Positions 20,849 through 31,518 of a DNA stretch of 64,000 bases are shown piece after piece. The notes below the pieces were generated by a model. That model ran no database searches. It saw only the letters and a list, made by a program, of their open reading frames with translations, and was not told where the DNA came from. Each line of letters starts with the position of its first letter. Within the stretch, counting starts at the first letter, position 1. Origin of the DNA: Labilibaculum antarcticum (GTDB lineage Bacteria > Bacteroidota > Bacteroidia > Bacteroidales > Marinifilaceae); NCBI RefSeq assembly GCF_002356295.1, contig NZ_AP018042.1:1520361-1584360 (forward strand), given 5' to 3'. Both the position numbers and the translations under genes were made by a program.

Positions 20849-21244
20849 TTAATAAACGTAACACAATATTTCGCCACCAACGTTTTTCTGACGAGCTTCC
20901 TTGTCAGTCATTACTCCCTGAGAAGTAGAGAGAATCGCAATTCCCAAACCGTTTAGTACACGAGGTAATTCAGTTGCTCCACAATATTTTCTCAAACCAG
21001 GCTTACTTACCCTTTTAAGATTTTTGATTGCCGAGATTTTTGTCTCCGGATTGTATTTCAAAGCAATTTTAATAGTGCCTTGAACCCCATCATCAACAAA
21101 CTTGTAATTAAGGATATAACCTTTATCCTTAAGAATTTTTGTCATTTCTTTTTTTACGTTAGAAGCAGGAATATCAACCACTTTGTGGTTTGCCATAATC
21201 CCATTTCTTAAACGTGTAAGAAAATCTGCTATTGGATCTGTCAT
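20849..21244 (-). CDS. rpsH: 30S ribosomal protein S8
   Basis: The 131-residue protein is a primary 16S rRNA binder; in many bacteria it also represses the spc operon. [17 protein letters not shown] and the C-terminal [20 protein letters not shown] identify it. A 75-bp gap with a strong hairpin lies upstream, between rpsN and rpsH. Confidence 0.97.
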   Translation of the reverse strand: MTDPIADFLTRLRNGIMANHKVVDIPASNVKKEMTKILKDKGYILNYKFVDDGVQGTIKIALKYNPETKISAIKNLKRVSKPGLRKYCGATELPRVLNGLGIAILSTSQGVMTDKEARQKNVGGEILCYVY

Positions 21245-21261
21245 TTTTAAAAAAAATTAAA

Positions 21262-21284
21262 TTGATCCCGATCGCTCGGGACAA
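21262..21284 (-). other. GC-rich hairpin between rpsN and rpsH
   Basis: TCCCGA (21266-21271) pairs with TCGGGA (21276-21281) around TCGC in an otherwise very AT-rich gap. No T run follows on the minus strand, so it is not a terminator. It could be an RNA-processing or mRNA-stability site, or a copy of a small dispersed palindrome. Confidence 0.5.
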
Positions 21285-21319
21285 TATTCAACAAAATTTG
21301 TTTTTACAAACTAAACTGT

Positions 21320-21589
21320 TTACCAACTCGCCTTCTTAACACCTGGGATTAATCCGTAAGAAGCCATTTCACGAAAAGTGATACGACTAATACCGAATTG
21401 TCTCATGTATCCTTTAGGACGGCCAGTAATTTTACATCTGTTATGCAATCTAACAGGTGAAGAATTTTTTGGCAAACGACTAAGTCCGATGTAATCGCCT
21501 TCCTCTTTTAGTTGAGCTCTTTTTGCTGCGTATTTTTCAACAAGCTTTTGACGCTTAACTTCGCGAGCTTTCATTGATTCTTTAGCCAT
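21320..21589 (-). CDS. rpsN: 30S ribosomal protein S14
   Basis: The 89-residue protein is the long, zinc-free S14 type (no CxxC pairs; it reads [19 protein letters not shown], then [10 protein letters not shown]). It assembles late into the 30S head. Only one S14 gene is in this window, so whether the genome also has a zinc-containing copy is unknown. It follows rplE at 4 bp. Confidence 0.96.
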   Translation of the reverse strand: MAKESMKAREVKRQKLVEKYAAKRAQLKEEGDYIGLSRLPKNSSPVRLHNRCKITGRPKGYMRQFGISRITFREMASYGLIPGVKKASW

Positions 21590-21593
21590 CGTC

Positions 21594-22148
21594 TTATTTT
21601 TTTAGATTTTTAAATGGTAACCCAAATTCCTTTAATAAAGCAAGTGCTTCTTCATCGGTATTTGCAGTTGTAACGAAGGTAATATTCATACCCATGATCT
21701 TGTTTATTTCATCCAAAACAATCTCAGGAAAAATAATTTGTTCTTCGATACCTAAAGTATAGTTTCCTCTACCATCAAATTTAGCATTGATACCTTTAAA
21801 GTCACGGATACGTGGCAAGGCAACACGAACTAATTTCTCAAGGAATTCATACATGCGCTCACGACGTAAAGTAACAGTTGTACCAACTGGCATACCTTTA
21901 CGAAGTTTAAAGTTCGAGATATCTTTCGAAGAAAGAGTTTGAACTGCTTTTTGACCAGTGATCGAAGTCATTTCGTTAACCGAAAATTCTAAGATTTTCT
22001 TATCAGCAATTGCCGAGCCAACACCTTGATTAATTACTATCTTCGTTAATTGAGGTGCTTGCATTACAGACTTGTAAGAAAATTCCTTCATTAAAGTAGG
22101 AATTACTTCTTCTGTATATTGTTTTTTAAGAGTCGGTATATAGCTCAT
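21594..22148 (-). CDS. rplE: 50S ribosomal protein L5
   Basis: The 184-residue 5S rRNA-binding protein of the central protuberance has [27 protein letters not shown] and the C-terminal [19 protein letters not shown]. Its start codon overlaps the rplX stop codon by one base (position 22148), which implies translational coupling. Confidence 0.97.
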   Translation of the reverse strand: MSYIPTLKKQYTEEVIPTLMKEFSYKSVMQAPQLTKIVINQGVGSAIADKKILEFSVNEMTSITGQKAVQTLSSKDISNFKLRKGMPVGTTVTLRRERMYEFLEKLVRVALPRIRDFKGINAKFDGRGNYTLGIEEQIIFPEIVLDEINKIMGMNITFVTTANTDEEALALLKEFGLPFKNLKK

Positions 22149-22471
22149 TACTTAATCTCCTCCCCTGACTTTTTAGAATATCTAACTAATTTATTGTCAT
22201 CACCGATACGTCTACCAACACGGGTAGCTTTTCCGGTAGAAGCATCTTTCACATTTAAATTCGAAATGTGAATTCCAGCTTCTTTTTTAACAATACCGCC
22301 CTGAGGATTTTCAGCATTAGGTTTAGTATGCTTAGAAATCATATTAGCTCCTTCAACAATTGCTCGTTGCTTGTCAACTAAAACTTCTAATACCTTACCT
22401 TCCATACCTTTTGATTCCCCCGAATTTACAATAACGGTATCACCTTTTTTAATATGTAATTTTTTTCGCAT
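22148..22471 (-). CDS. rplX: 50S ribosomal protein L24
   Basis: The 107-residue KOW-domain protein is one of the first to bind 23S rRNA in assembly. [20 protein letters not shown], the KOW core, is at 5-25, followed by the typical [17 protein letters not shown]. It overlaps rplE by one base. Confidence 0.97.
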   Translation of the reverse strand: MRKKLHIKKGDTVIVNSGESKGMEGKVLEVLVDKQRAIVEGANMISKHTKPNAENPQGGIVKKEAGIHISNLNVKDASTGKATRVGRRIGDDNKLVRYSKKSGEEIK

Positions 22472-22490
22472 TGTTCTAGGTTTACAAAGA

Positions 22491-22856
22491 TTATAAAACT
22501 TCTGGTGCCAGAGAAACGATCTTCATATCAGTATCGCGTAATTCTCTTGCAACAGGTCCAAAAATACGGGTTCCTCTCATTTCACCAGTTGTATTCAATA
22601 ATACACATGCGTTATCATCGAAGCGAATATAGGATCCGTCTGGTCTTCTAATCTCCTTTTTGGTGCGAACAACAACCGCTTTTGTTACTGTTCCTTTTTT
22701 CATTTCGGAACCGGCTATAGAATTCTTTACGGTAACAACAATTTTGTCACCAATCGAAGCATAGCGCTTTTTAGTACCGCCCAACACACGAATACAAAGA
22801 ACTTCTTTGGCTCCGCTGTTATCAGCAACTATTAGTCTACTTTCTGTTTGTATCAT
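22491..22856 (-). CDS. rplN: 50S ribosomal protein L14
   Basis: The 121-residue protein lies at the subunit interface. [37 protein letters not shown] and FGPVARELR are its signatures. It begins 2 bp after rpsQ. Confidence 0.97.
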   Translation of the reverse strand: MIQTESRLIVADNSGAKEVLCIRVLGGTKKRYASIGDKIVVTVKNSIAGSEMKKGTVTKAVVVRTKKEIRRPDGSYIRFDDNACVLLNTTGEMRGTRIFGPVARELRDTDMKIVSLAPEVL

Positions 22857-22858
22857 GT

Positions 22859-23116
22859 TTACTTAGCTCTTTCAATAATTTCAACTAATCTCCAACTCTT
22901 ATTTTTACTAATAGGTCGGGTTTCCATGATTTTTACGGTATCACCTTCATTGCAGGTGTTTTCCTCGTCGTGAGCAGTGAATTTCTTCGACTTGGTCACA
23001 AACTTTCCGTAAATTGGGTGCTTTTCCTTGGTATGCACAACAATCGTAATGGATTTTTCCATTTTATTGCTCAACACAACCCCGATACGTTCTTTTCTAA
23101 GATTTCTTTCCATCAC
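22859..23116 (-). CDS. rpsQ: 30S ribosomal protein S17
   Basis: The 85-residue OB-fold protein binds the 5' domain of 16S r[22 protein letters not shown] and [20 protein letters not shown] are diagnostic. Two bp separate it from both neighbours. Confidence 0.97.
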   Translation of the reverse strand: MMERNLRKERIGVVLSNKMEKSITIVVHTKEKHPIYGKFVTKSKKFTAHDEENTCNEGDTVKIMETRPISKNKSWRLVEIIERAK

Positions 23117-23118
23117 TT

Positions 23119-23316
23119 TTACTTATCAGTTAATTGCCTGTGACGCAACTCAGTTACAAGTCTAGCAATGTTACGTCGGGTTACCTTTATTTGCAAAGGA
23201 TTTTCCAAAGGTGAAATAGCGTGATTTAGTTTGAATCGAGTTAATGTAGATTTTTCAAAATCTACCTTTTCTACTATTTCCGTTGTTGTTAACTCTTTAA
23301 TTTCTGAATTCTTCAT
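23119..23316 (-). CDS. rpmC: 50S ribosomal protein L29
   Basis: The 65-residue two-helix protein surrounds the exit tunnel and helps dock signal recognition particle and trigger factor. The ending [20 protein letters not shown] is the L29 signature. It is embedded between rplP and rpsQ with 2-bp spacers. Confidence 0.95.
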   Translation of the reverse strand: MKNSEIKELTTTEIVEKVDFEKSTLTRFKLNHAISPLENPLQIKVTRRNIARLVTELRHRQLTDK

Positions 23317-23318
23317 GA

Positions 23319-23750
23319 TTAATCATTTGAATTTTCTACATAATCACGTCTTACGACAAATCTGGTAGTTACAGGTAATTTTTGAGCAGCTAAGCGTAAA
23401 GCTTCTTTTGCTACTAAAAAAGGTACTCCTTCACATTCGAATAACATTCTTCCTGGTGAAACAGGAGCAACGAATCCTTCCGGTGCACCTTTACCTTTAC
23501 CCATACGAACCTCTGCAGGCTTCTTAGTGATTGGCTTGTCTGGAAAAATTCTGATCCAGATTTGACCTTGTCTTTGCATATATCGGGTTACTGCCACACG
23601 AGCAGCTTCAATTTGACGACCAGTGATCCACTTAGTTTCAAGTGATTTGATCCCAAAAGATCCAAATGCTAGTTCTGTACCACGACCGGCATTCCCTTTG
23701 ATTCGTCCCTTTTGTTGTCTCCTAAATTTTGTTCTTTTTGGTTGTAACAT
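23319..23750 (-). CDS. rplP: 50S ribosomal protein L16
   Basis: The 143-residue protein shapes the A-site tRNA binding region. [38 protein letters not shown] and the C-terminal [13 protein letters not shown] are characteristic. The Arg that is hydroxylated in some bacteria (the R in VRMGKG) is present. Confidence 0.97.
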   Translation of the reverse strand: MLQPKRTKFRRQQKGRIKGNAGRGTELAFGSFGIKSLETKWITGRQIEAARVAVTRYMQRQGQIWIRIFPDKPITKKPAEVRMGKGKGAPEGFVAPVSPGRMLFECEGVPFLVAKEALRLAAQKLPVTTRFVVRRDYVENSND

Positions 23751-23776
23751 CGTACTAATTCTTTAAAATTTAAAGA

Positions 23777-24487
23777 CTACTTCTTTTTTCTTCTATTAAA
23801 ACCACCTTTTCCTTTTGGAGCTCTTCCATCACGCATTCCTGCGTTAGGAGTTAGGTCACGTTTGCCGTAAACCTCACCTTTACAGATCCAAACTTTGATA
23901 CCTAGTAAACCGTAAGTTGTTAATGCTTCGGCTAAACAATAATCGATATCAGCTCTAAAGGTGTGTAGCGGGGTACGTCCTTCCTTGTGCATTTCAGAAC
24001 GGGCCATCTCAGCACCATTCAAACGACCAGAAATTTGTATTTTTATTCCCTCTGCACCCATTCTCATAGTAGAAGCAACTGCCATCTTAATTGCACGACG
24101 ATAGGCGATACGACCTTCAATTTGACGTGCGATATTATTAGCAACGATTACTGCATCCATTTCCGGACGCTTAATTTCAAAGATGTTAATTTGTACTTCT
24201 TTGTCAGTAATCTTCTTCAACTCTTCTTTCAATTTATCAACCTCTTGACCACCTTTCCCGATAATAATACCAGGACGAGCAGTGTTAACAGTGATAGTAA
24301 TTAATTTTAGAGTTCTTTCGATAATGATCTTAGAAATACTTGCTTTAGCTAAACGAGCATTCAGATACTTTCTAATTTTGGTATCTTCAACAAGCTTTTC
24401 ACCGTAGTTTTTCCCACCAAACCAGTTAGAATCCCATCCTCGGATGATTCCTAATCTATTCGCAATTGGATTTATTTTTTGTCCCAT
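23777..24487 (-). CDS. rpsC: 30S ribosomal protein S3
   Basis: The 236-residue protein forms part of the mRNA entry channel. It begins [20 protein letters not shown]. The KH domain has [20 protein letters not shown] (about 71-90). The C-terminal domain has [19 protein letters not shown] and a Lys/Arg-rich end. Confidence 0.97.
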   Translation of the reverse strand: MGQKINPIANRLGIIRGWDSNWFGGKNYGEKLVEDTKIRKYLNARLAKASISKIIIERTLKLITITVNTARPGIIIGKGGQEVDKLKEELKKITDKEVQINIFEIKRPEMDAVIVANNIARQIEGRIAYRRAIKMAVASTMRMGAEGIKIQISGRLNGAEMARSEMHKEGRTPLHTFRADIDYCLAEALTTYGLLGIKVWICKGEVYGKRDLTPNAGMRDGRAPKGKGGFNRRKKK

Positions 24488-24492
24488 TCTAA

Positions 24493-24912
24493 CTATTCTT
24501 TAGTACTATCGGTTTCAGCAGTCTTGCTACCCAACAATATAGTTACATGATTAGATCTCTTCTTAATTCTATGTGCTCTTCCCTGAGGGGCAGGTCTTAG
24601 ACGTTTAAGGATTCTTGCAGAATCAACGCTAATTTCTTTAACGTATAATGCACTCTCCTCAATTCTTTGCCCTTCATTCTTAGCTTGCCAGTTGGCAATA
24701 GCAGAAAGCAATAGTTTTTCAACGCGATTAGACGCTTCTTTCGGACTGAAACGAAGTACATCTAAAGCTCGATTCACCTCCATACCTCTTACCATATCGG
24801 TAACAAGTCTCATTTTGCGAGGTGAAGTAGGAACATTTCTCAAGCTAGCAAATGCTTTGCTCTTGTTTTCCTCCTTTATCTGGTTTGCTTTTATTCTTTT
24901 TCTTGCACCCAT
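24493..24912 (-). CDS. rplV: 50S ribosomal protein L22
   Basis: The 139-residue protein has its globular part on the subunit surface and a beta-hairpin lining the exit tunnel (about 90-115, with [20 protein letters not shown]). The N-terminal helix region [20 protein letters not shown] is typical. No macrolide-resistance type deletion in the hairpin is evident. Confidence 0.97.
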   Translation of the reverse strand: MGARKRIKANQIKEENKSKAFASLRNVPTSPRKMRLVTDMVRGMEVNRALDVLRFSPKEASNRVEKLLLSAIANWQAKNEGQRIEESALYVKEISVDSARILKRLRPAPQGRAHRIKKRSNHVTILLGSKTAETDSTKE

Positions 24913-24953
24913 TTTTTACAAATTCAAAATGTTAATTAAAACCAATAACATGC

Positions 24954-25223
24954 TTATCGTTTTCTCTTGTCAGCATGTCCTCTAAAAGTACGAGTTGGCG
25001 CAAATTCACCTAATTTATGTCCTACCATGTTTTCAGTAACATAAACAGGAATGAATTTGTTTCCGTTGTGCACGGCAATCGTATGACCTACGAAATCCGG
25101 AGAGATCATTGAACGTCTTGACCAGGTTTTGACAACTGTCTTTTTACCTGATTCGTTTTGTCCCAATACTCGTCTTTCCAGTTTGAAATCGATAAAAGGT
25201 CCTTTTTTTAATGAACGACTCAT
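24954..25223 (-). CDS. rpsS: 30S ribosomal protein S19
   Basis: The 89-residue head protein pairs with S13. [38 protein letters not shown] and [14 protein letters not shown] are complete. Confidence 0.97.
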   Translation of the reverse strand: MSRSLKKGPFIDFKLERRVLGQNESGKKTVVKTWSRRSMISPDFVGHTIAVHNGNKFIPVYVTENMVGHKLGEFAPTRTFRGHADKRKR

Positions 25224-25241
25224 AACAATCTAATTATCAAA

Positions 25242-26066
25242 TTATTTTTTCCTTCTTTCAACAATGTACTTATTAGAAACATTCTTTTTAGCTCTGGTTT
25301 TGAAACCTTTCGCTAAAACACCTGTTCTAGAGCGTGGATGTCCACCTGAAGATTTACCTTCACCACCACCCATTGGGTGATCTACTGGATTCATTACCAC
25401 ACCACGTACTCTTGGTCTTCTACCCAACCAACGAGAACGACCAGCTTTACCACTTCTTTCCAACCCATGGTCGGTATTTGAAACAGTTCCGATAGTTGCC
25501 TTACAGGTCACAAGAATCATTCTAACTTCACTAGACGGTAATTTGATGGATGCATACTTGCCAGCTCGTGCTACGAGTTGAGCATATGCACCAGCGCTAC
25601 GAGCCATTACTGCTCCTTGAGAGGGTCTTAATTCAATATTATGAATTATAGTACCTAATGGGATATCAGATAATGGCATTGAATTTCCGATTTCAGGAGA
25701 AATTTTATCGCCAGAAAGTAAAGATTGACCAACTTCCAGTCCGTTTGGTGCGACTATGTAACGTTTCTCACCGTCAGCATACACTAGCAAAGCTATGCGT
25801 GCAGTACGGTTTGGATCGTACTCAATCGAAACCACTTTGGCTGGAACGCCATCTTTGTCTCTTTTGAAATCAATAACTCGATATCTTCTTTTGTGACCAC
25901 CACCTATATATCTCATTGTCATCTTACCAGAGTTATTTCTACCTCCGGTCTTTTTCATTGGTCTTAACAATGATTTTTCAGGTTTATCTGTAGTAACCTG
26001 CTCAAAGGTATTCTGAATCTTATGCCTTTGACCAGGTGTTACAGGTCTTAATTTACGTACAGCCAT
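25242..26066 (-). CDS. rplB: 50S ribosomal protein L2
   Basis: The 274-residue protein is needed for subunit association and peptidyl transfer. [40 protein letters not shown] and the active-centre loop [20 protein letters not shown] (including the critical His) are present. Confidence 0.98.
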   Translation of the reverse strand: MAVRKLRPVTPGQRHKIQNTFEQVTTDKPEKSLLRPMKKTGGRNNSGKMTMRYIGGGHKRRYRVIDFKRDKDGVPAKVVSIEYDPNRTARIALLVYADGEKRYIVAPNGLEVGQSLLSGDKISPEIGNSMPLSDIPLGTIIHNIELRPSQGAVMARSAGAYAQLVARAGKYASIKLPSSEVRMILVTCKATIGTVSNTDHGLERSGKAGRSRWLGRRPRVRGVVMNPVDHPMGGGEGKSSGGHPRSRTGVLAKGFKTRAKKNVSNKYIVERRKK

Positions 26067-26073
26067 TTTCTAA

Positions 26074-26364
26074 TTAAATATTGCTATAAAAATCTATTTT
26101 TTCACCCTCAACTAAAGTCACGATCGCTTTCTTAAAAGAAGCAGTTCTTCCTTCAATTGCACCCGCTTTTGTAAACCGACTCTTTTGCTTACCCTGATAA
26201 TTCATGGTATTGACAGCCGCTACTTTAACGTTGTACATTGACTCAATTGCCTTTTTAATTTCGATCTTCTTTGCTCTACGATCCACAACAAATCCAAAGC
26301 GATTTAATTTTTCGCCTTGGGCTGTCATTTTTTCAGTAACGATCGGCTTGATTAAAATTTCCAT
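26074..26364 (-). CDS. rplW: 50S ribosomal protein L23
   Basis: The 96-residue exit-tunnel protein is the docking site for trigger factor and SRP. IKPIVTEKMTAQGEKLNRFG, VDRRAKKIEIKKAIESMYNV and VAAVNTMNYQGK are typical. Located between rplD and rplB. Confidence 0.96.
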   Translation of the reverse strand: MEILIKPIVTEKMTAQGEKLNRFGFVVDRRAKKIEIKKAIESMYNVKVAAVNTMNYQGKQKSRFTKAGAIEGRTASFKKAIVTLVEGEKIDFYSNI

Positions 26365-26373
26365 CTTTTAAAC

Positions 26374-27006
26374 TTAATTTAGTTTAAACATTTCATCGAG
26401 CCCCTTTACTGAGCTCTCTACAAATAACAAAGTTGAAGCTTTCATGATGTCATAAGTTGCAAGATCAGAAACACGTACAACTTCAACATTCTTCAAATTA
26501 CGAGAAGACAAATATATGTTTTTATTGTCTTCAGCTAACACTAAAAGCACTTTTTTATCAGATACTTTCAAGTTATTTTGAAGTTCAACAAAACTTTTTG
26601 TCTTTACAGCTTCAAAATTGAAATCTTCCACTACTAACAATGAGTTATTCTGAGCTTTTAATGTTAAAGCTGAACGACGAGCTAGTTGCTTCAATTTCTT
26701 ATTCAATTTGAAACTGTAATTTCTTGGACGTGGACCAAAAATACGTCCTCCGCCTCTAAACACTCCAGATTTGATACTACCAGCACGAGCTGTACCCGTA
26801 CCTTTTTGTTTCTTAATCTTTCTAGTACTACCTGAGATCTCAGCTCTTTCTTTCGATTTGTGAGTTCCCTGACGTTGGTTAGCTAAATACTGCTTAACGT
26901 CTAAGTAGATTGCGTGTTCGTTTGGTTCAATTCCAAAAACTAAGTTATTTAACTCAATTTTTCTGCCTGTATCTTCTCCAGATGTACTTAATATAGTTAA
27001 TTCCAT
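26374..27006 (-). CDS. rplD: 50S ribosomal protein L4
   Basis: The 210-residue protein has a globular domain and a long loop into the exit tunnel (about 45-100, with [20 protein letters not shown] and [13 protein letters not shown]). It starts on the last base of the rplC stop codon (one-base overlap at 27006), so the two are translationally coupled. Confidence 0.97.
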   Translation of the reverse strand: MELTILSTSGEDTGRKIELNNLVFGIEPNEHAIYLDVKQYLANQRQGTHKSKERAEISGSTRKIKKQKGTGTARAGSIKSGVFRGGGRIFGPRPRNYSFKLNKKLKQLARRSALTLKAQNNSLLVVEDFNFEAVKTKSFVELQNNLKVSDKKVLLVLAEDNKNIYLSSRNLKNVEVVRVSDLATYDIMKASTLLFVESSVKGLDEMFKLN

Positions 27007-27623
27007 TATTTTTCGATAATTACGTATGAACCCTTAGACCCTGGAAGAGATCCTTTAACTAATAACAAATTGTTCTCAGGAATCACCTTAAGAACCTGAA
27101 GGTTTTGAACCTTCACTGTGTCTCCACCCATACGTCCGGCCATTCTCATGCCCTTAAATACTCGAGCAGGATACGATGCCGCACCAATAGAACCTGGAGC
27201 ACGCAAACGGTTATGTTGACCGTGTGTTTGTCCTCCAACGCCGGCAAAACCGTGGCGTTTCACTACCCCTTGAAATCCTTTACCCTTTGATATACCTGTA
27301 ATATCTACAAAAGTAGACTCTTTGATAAGATCAATAGTAATTACATCACCTAATTTGTACTCAGCTTCGAAATCGCTGAATTCAACAAGCTTTCTCTTAG
27401 GGGTCGTATTTGCTTTCTTAAAGTGCCCATCTAGCGCCTTCGTTGTTCGCTTTTCTTTCTTTTCTTCGAAAGCCAACTGAAGTGCTTCGTAACCATCAGT
27501 CTCAATAGTTTTGACCTGGGTTACAACACATGGACCTGCCTCAATAACAGTGCATGGAATATGTTTTCCCTCGGCACTGTAAACGGAAGTCATTCCGATT
27601 TTTTTTCCAATTAATCCTGGCAT
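27006..27623 (-). CDS. rplC: 50S ribosomal protein L3
   Basis: The 205-residue early assembly protein reaches towards the peptidyl transferase centre. [20 protein letters not shown], the loop [20 protein letters not shown] (with the Gln that PrmB-type enzymes methylate in some bacteria) and [18 protein letters not shown] identify it. Confidence 0.97.
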   Translation of the reverse strand: MPGLIGKKIGMTSVYSAEGKHIPCTVIEAGPCVVTQVKTIETDGYEALQLAFEEKKEKRTTKALDGHFKKANTTPKRKLVEFSDFEAEYKLGDVITIDLIKESTFVDITGISKGKGFQGVVKRHGFAGVGGQTHGQHNRLRAPGSIGAASYPARVFKGMRMAGRMGGDTVKVQNLQVLKVIPENNLLLVKGSLPGSKGSYVIIEK

Positions 27624-27658
27624 TTTTCTTTATTTTTTAAAATAAATCTAACAGTTTA

Positions 27659-27964
27659 TCAAACTTTAATCTCTACTTCTACTCCACTAGGCAACTCTAG
27701 TTTCATCAGAGCATCAATTGTACTTGCAGTAGAACTGTAAATATCAATTAGACGTTTGAAAGAAGAAAGTTGAAACTGCTCTCTTGATTTCTTGTTCACG
27801 AAAGTTGAACGAAGAACGGTAAAAATTCTTTTGTGAGTAGGAAGTGGAATAGGACCACTTACTACTGCTCCTGTAGCCTTAACTGTCTTTACGATTTTCT
27901 CAGCTGAGTTATCAACCAAGTTGTGATCGTAAGATTTCAGTTTAATTCTAATCTTTTGGCTCAT
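27659..27964 (-). CDS. rpsJ: 30S ribosomal protein S10
   Basis: The 101-residue head protein also acts as NusE in antitermination. [39 protein letters not shown] and [16 protein letters not shown] are diagnostic. It opens the S10 operon, 25 bp after fusA with no terminator between, so the str and S10 operons seem joined. Confidence 0.97.
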   Translation of the reverse strand: MSQKIRIKLKSYDHNLVDNSAEKIVKTVKATGAVVSGPIPLPTHKRIFTVLRSTFVNKKSREQFQLSSFKRLIDIYSSTASTIDALMKLELPSGVEVEIKV

Positions 27965-27989
27965 ATTATTTAATATTATACGATATAAA

Positions 27990-30104
27990 CTATAATAATT
28001 CTACTTTACCTTTGGCCTTCTCAACCACTTCCTTTGCAATACCTTTTGGCACTTCAGCAAAGTGATCAAATTCCATAGAAGAATTTGCTCGACCAGAAGA
28101 TAAGGTTCTTAAAACAGTAACGTATCCAAATTGTTCTGACAATGGTACTGTAGCATTAACAACACGTGCTCCATGCTTAGATTCCATTCCTTCAATCTGA
28201 CCTCTACGCTTATTCAAGTCACCAATAATATCTCCCATGTATTCCTCAGGAGTAATAACTTCAATTTTCATGATAGGCTCAAGAAGTATTGGATTCGCTT
28301 TTGCACAAGCTTCACGGTAACCCTGCTTAGCAGCCAACTCGAAAGAAAGCTGATCAGAATCAACCGGATGGAAAGATCCGTCAAGCAATACAACTTTTAA
28401 TGTATCAACAGAATAACCTGCCAAAACACCATTTTTCATTGCTTCTTTGAAACCTTTCTGCACAGAAGGAACAAATTCCTTAGGAATATTACCACCTTTA
28501 ATCTTGTCAACAAACTGTAATCCTTCACCTTCGAAATCTGCATCTACAGGAGATAATTCGAAAACGATATCAGCAAATTTACCGCGACCACCAGACTGTT
28601 TTTTGAACACCTGACGGTGACTAACAGATCCTTTAATAGCTTCCTTATAAGCAACCTGAGGTGCACCTTGATTACACTCTACCTTGAATTCACGCTTCAA
28701 ACGATCAACAATGATATCCAAGTGAAGTTCACCCATACCACTAATAACTGTTTGTCCTGATTCCTCGTCAGTCTTAACATGGAATGTTGGATCTTCTTCA
28801 GCTAATTTAGCCAAAGCCATCCCCATTCTATCCAAATCTTTCTGTGTTAAAGGCTCAATTGCAATACCAATTACCGGCTCTGGGAAATCCATCGACTCAA
28901 GTTCGATTTGTGATTCCTTATGACACAATGTATCACCAGTACGGATATCTTTAAAACCAACACATGCACAAATATCACCAGCTTCAACACGGTCAATAGC
29001 GTTTTGCTTGTTTGAGTGCATTTGATACAAACGTGAAATACGTTCTTTATTACCTGTTCTAACATTGTATACGTAAGAACCTGCATCAATAGAACCAGAA
29101 TACAAACGTGTAAATGCCAAACGACCTACAAATGGATCTGTAGCAATTTTAAATGCTAAAGCAGCTAACGGCTCATCAACAGAAGGTTGTCTTGAAATCA
29201 CTTCGTCTGTTCCAGGAACCTTACCAACAATAGCTTCTACATCCAGAGGAGATGGCATATAAGTAATAATTGCATCCAACAAACGCTGAACACCTTTATT
29301 TTTAAATGCTGATCCACATAGCATTGGGACAATATCCATAGCAATAGTAGCCTTACGAATAACCGCAATAAGTTCCTCTTCAGTAATTGAATCTGAATCC
29401 TCAAAGAAACGCTCCATCATGTCCTCATCATGTATTGCAACAGCCTCAACAAGTGTTTCTCTCCACTCATTAGCTTCTGCAACTAAATAATCAGGAATTT
29501 CCTCAAGTATATAGTTAGTTCCATTCTCATCATCATACCAAATAACAGCTTTCATTGAGATTAAATCAACCACACCTTTAAAGCTCTCTTCTGATCCGAT
29601 AGGAATTTGAACAGGAATTGGATTAGCTCCTAATTTTTCTCTTACTTCACGAACAGCTTTGAAAAAGTCAGCACCAGAACGGTCCATCTTATTCACAAAG
29701 CCCATACGTGGTACTTTATATTTATTAGCTTGTCTCCAAACTGTTTCTGATTGTGCCTCAACACCACCAACTGCACAGAAACATGCAACAGCACCGTCCA
29801 ACACACGCAATGAACGCTCTACTTCAACAGTAAAGTCAACGTGACCTGGAGTATCAATAATATTTACTTGATATTTTTGGCTATCGTAATCCCAGAAACA
29901 GGTAGTTGCAGCAGAAGTAATTGTAATACCTCGCTCTTGCTCTTGCTCCATCCAGTCCATAGTAGCCGCACCATCATGCACCTCACCAATTTTGTGAGAA
30001 ACTCCGGTATAATACAAAATACGTTCTGTTGTAGTTGTTTTACCGGCGTCGATGTGCGCCATGATACCAATATTTCTGGTGTATTTTAAATCTCTTTTTG
30101 CCAT
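27990..30104 (-). CDS. fusA: Elongation factor G
   Basis: The 704-residue translational GTPase moves tRNAs and mRNA after peptide-bond formation. The catalytic machinery is intact: P-loop AHIDAGKTT, switch [10 protein letters not shown], switch [10 protein letters not shown] with the catalytic His, and NKMD for guanine binding. Domains II-V follow, including the domain IV tip [19 protein letters not shown]. It is the housekeeping copy, in the usual str order rpsL-rpsG-fusA. A divergent second EF-G gene at 31519 lacks several of these residues. Confidence 0.98.
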   Translation of the reverse strand: MAKRDLKYTRNIGIMAHIDAGKTTTTERILYYTGVSHKIGEVHDGAATMDWMEQEQERGITITSAATTCFWDYDSQKYQVNIIDTPGHVDFTVEVERSLRVLDGAVACFCAVGGVEAQSETVWRQANKYKVPRMGFVNKMDRSGADFFKAVREVREKLGANPIPVQIPIGSEESFKGVVDLISMKAVIWYDDENGTNYILEEIPDYLVAEANEWRETLVEAVAIHDEDMMERFFEDSDSITEEELIAVIRKATIAMDIVPMLCGSAFKNKGVQRLLDAIITYMPSPLDVEAIVGKVPGTDEVISRQPSVDEPLAALAFKIATDPFVGRLAFTRLYSGSIDAGSYVYNVRTGNKERISRLYQMHSNKQNAIDRVEAGDICACVGFKDIRTGDTLCHKESQIELESMDFPEPVIGIAIEPLTQKDLDRMGMALAKLAEEDPTFHVKTDEESGQTVISGMGELHLDIIVDRLKREFKVECNQGAPQVAYKEAIKGSVSHRQVFKKQSGGRGKFADIVFELSPVDADFEGEGLQFVDKIKGGNIPKEFVPSVQKGFKEAMKNGVLAGYSVDTLKVVLLDGSFHPVDSDQLSFELAAKQGYREACAKANPILLEPIMKIEVITPEEYMGDIIGDLNKRRGQIEGMESKHGARVVNATVPLSEQFGYVTVLRTLSSGRANSSMEFDHFAEVPKGIAKEVVEKAKGKVELL

Positions 30105-30129
30105 TTCTTTAAGAATCGCTTAACAATTA

Positions 30130-30606
30130 TTAAAATCTAAAGTGAGCAAAAGCACGGTTAGCTTCAGCCATTCTATGTGTGTCTTCTTTCTTCTTGTAAG
30201 CTCCACCTTCTTCATTGTAGCCACCAAGAATTTCCGCAGACAATTTTTCAGCCATAGATTTACCAGATCTTTTACGTGCATAAAGTATCATACTTTTAAT
30301 ACCGATTGATACTTTTCTTTCTGCACGAATTTCTGTAGGAACCTGGAAGGTTGCTCCACCTACGCGTCGGCTCTTAACCTCAACAGCTGGAGTGATGTTT
30401 TCCAAAGATTTTTTCCAAATCTCAAGTGGAGATTTCTCAATTTTCTCTGTCTTTTCCTTAACGATATCTAAAGCATCATAGAATACTTTAAAAGAAAGAT
30501 TTTTCTTTCCATCAACCATTAAGTCATTTACGAATCTTGTTACCAGAATATCATTGAACTTAGGATCTGGTAATAAAACCCTCTTTTTTGGTCTTGACTT
30601 TCTCAT
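30130..30606 (-). CDS. rpsG: 30S ribosomal protein S7
   Basis: The 158-residue protein nucleates the 30S head and lies near the E site. [37 protein letters not shown] and [12 protein letters not shown] are typical. A 129-bp gap separates it from rpsL; no terminator is visible there. Confidence 0.97.
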   Translation of the reverse strand: MRKSRPKKRVLLPDPKFNDILVTRFVNDLMVDGKKNLSFKVFYDALDIVKEKTEKIEKSPLEIWKKSLENITPAVEVKSRRVGGATFQVPTEIRAERKVSIGIKSMILYARKRSGKSMAEKLSAEILGGYNEEGGAYKKKEDTHRMAEANRAFAHFRF

Positions 30607-30735
30607 TTTCTCTTAGTTTACGAGTTATCCGTTGTAGCTGCCCGGTTCAGTCTTCAAAAATCTCACGATCATTTACTCAACTTAATAGAGAACAACACAT
30701 AAACATTAACTCACAGTTTTAAAAACTAGAATTAA

Positions 30736-31116
30736 TTACTTTTTAGCTTTTGGTCTCTTAGTACCATACTTAGAACGACGTTGCATACGACCTTCTACTC
30801 CTGAAGCATCTAGTGCACCACGGACAAGGTGATATCTTACACCTGGAAGGTCTTTTACACGACCACCTCTGATCAAAACGATCGAGTGCTCCTGCAAGTT
30901 GTGTCCTTCTCCTGGAATGTAAGCATTCACTTCTTTTCCGTTAGTTAATCTAACACGAGCTACTTTACGCATAGCCGAGTTAGGCTTCTTAGGTGTAGTT
31001 GTATACACACGAACACAAACCCCTCTCCTTTGTGGACAAGAATCCAATGCCGGAGCCTTGCTTTTATCGATAAGCTTGGTTCTTCCTTTTCTAACTAACT
31101 GTTGAATTGTAGGCAT
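30736..31116 (-). CDS. rpsL: 30S ribosomal protein S12
   Basis: The 126-residue decoding-centre protein is the first gene of the translation block. [34 protein letters not shown] and [17 protein letters not shown] are present. The two lysines whose change gives streptomycin resistance (in TPKKPNS and VKDLPG) are wild type by eye. Confidence 0.98.
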   Translation of the reverse strand: MPTIQQLVRKGRTKLIDKSKAPALDSCPQRRGVCVRVYTTTPKKPNSAMRKVARVRLTNGKEVNAYIPGEGHNLQEHSIVLIRGGRVKDLPGVRYHLVRGALDASGVEGRMQRRSKYGTKRPKAKK

Positions 31117-31518
31117 ATTAACAATTACTTTTTTAATTAAATATTTTTAACAAATTGGTTTGCAAAGGTATAATTTATTTTTTAAAAACAGCCATTTGCA
31201 TGCTTGATTTCATAAAAACGCCTTAAAACCAGCGCACAAAGGTAGAGAAAGCCTTTTAAAAAGACAAGTTATTCGCTATCAAAAAAATAAGCTATTCGTG
31301 TTTATTTCAATAAGAGTCACGTCTCTCAGCAAAAACAAGAGCCAATTGTAAAAACACAATCAAATTTCGTCTATGTGAATTTTTATCCCCAGCTAATACT
31401 TAATGTATATTGCATCTAACTAAAAAGTTAATTAATTTAGAAAACCATACAACCCAAATAGAGTGTTTCAACTTCACAATTAGTTAATATATTTTTTAAA
31501 ACCCAAAAAAATACCATT
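31117..31518. other. Divergent promoter region between rpsL and the EF-G paralogue
   Basis: The 402 bp hold no gene. Facing rpsL there are two exact TACCTTTG (-7 type) boxes on the minus strand, at 31163-31170 and 31237-31244. The side facing the EF-G paralogue is very AT-rich, without a clear TAnnTTTG box. Confidence 0.6.
31237..31267 (-). promoter_or_regulatory. Candidate promoter of the rpsL block
   Basis: On the minus strand a TACCTTTG -7 box (31237-31244) lies 20 bp from a TTG at 31265-31267, which fits the Bacteroidota -33/-7 pattern. The second TACCTTTG at 31163-31170 is closer to rpsL but has no visible -33 element. Confidence 0.5.
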
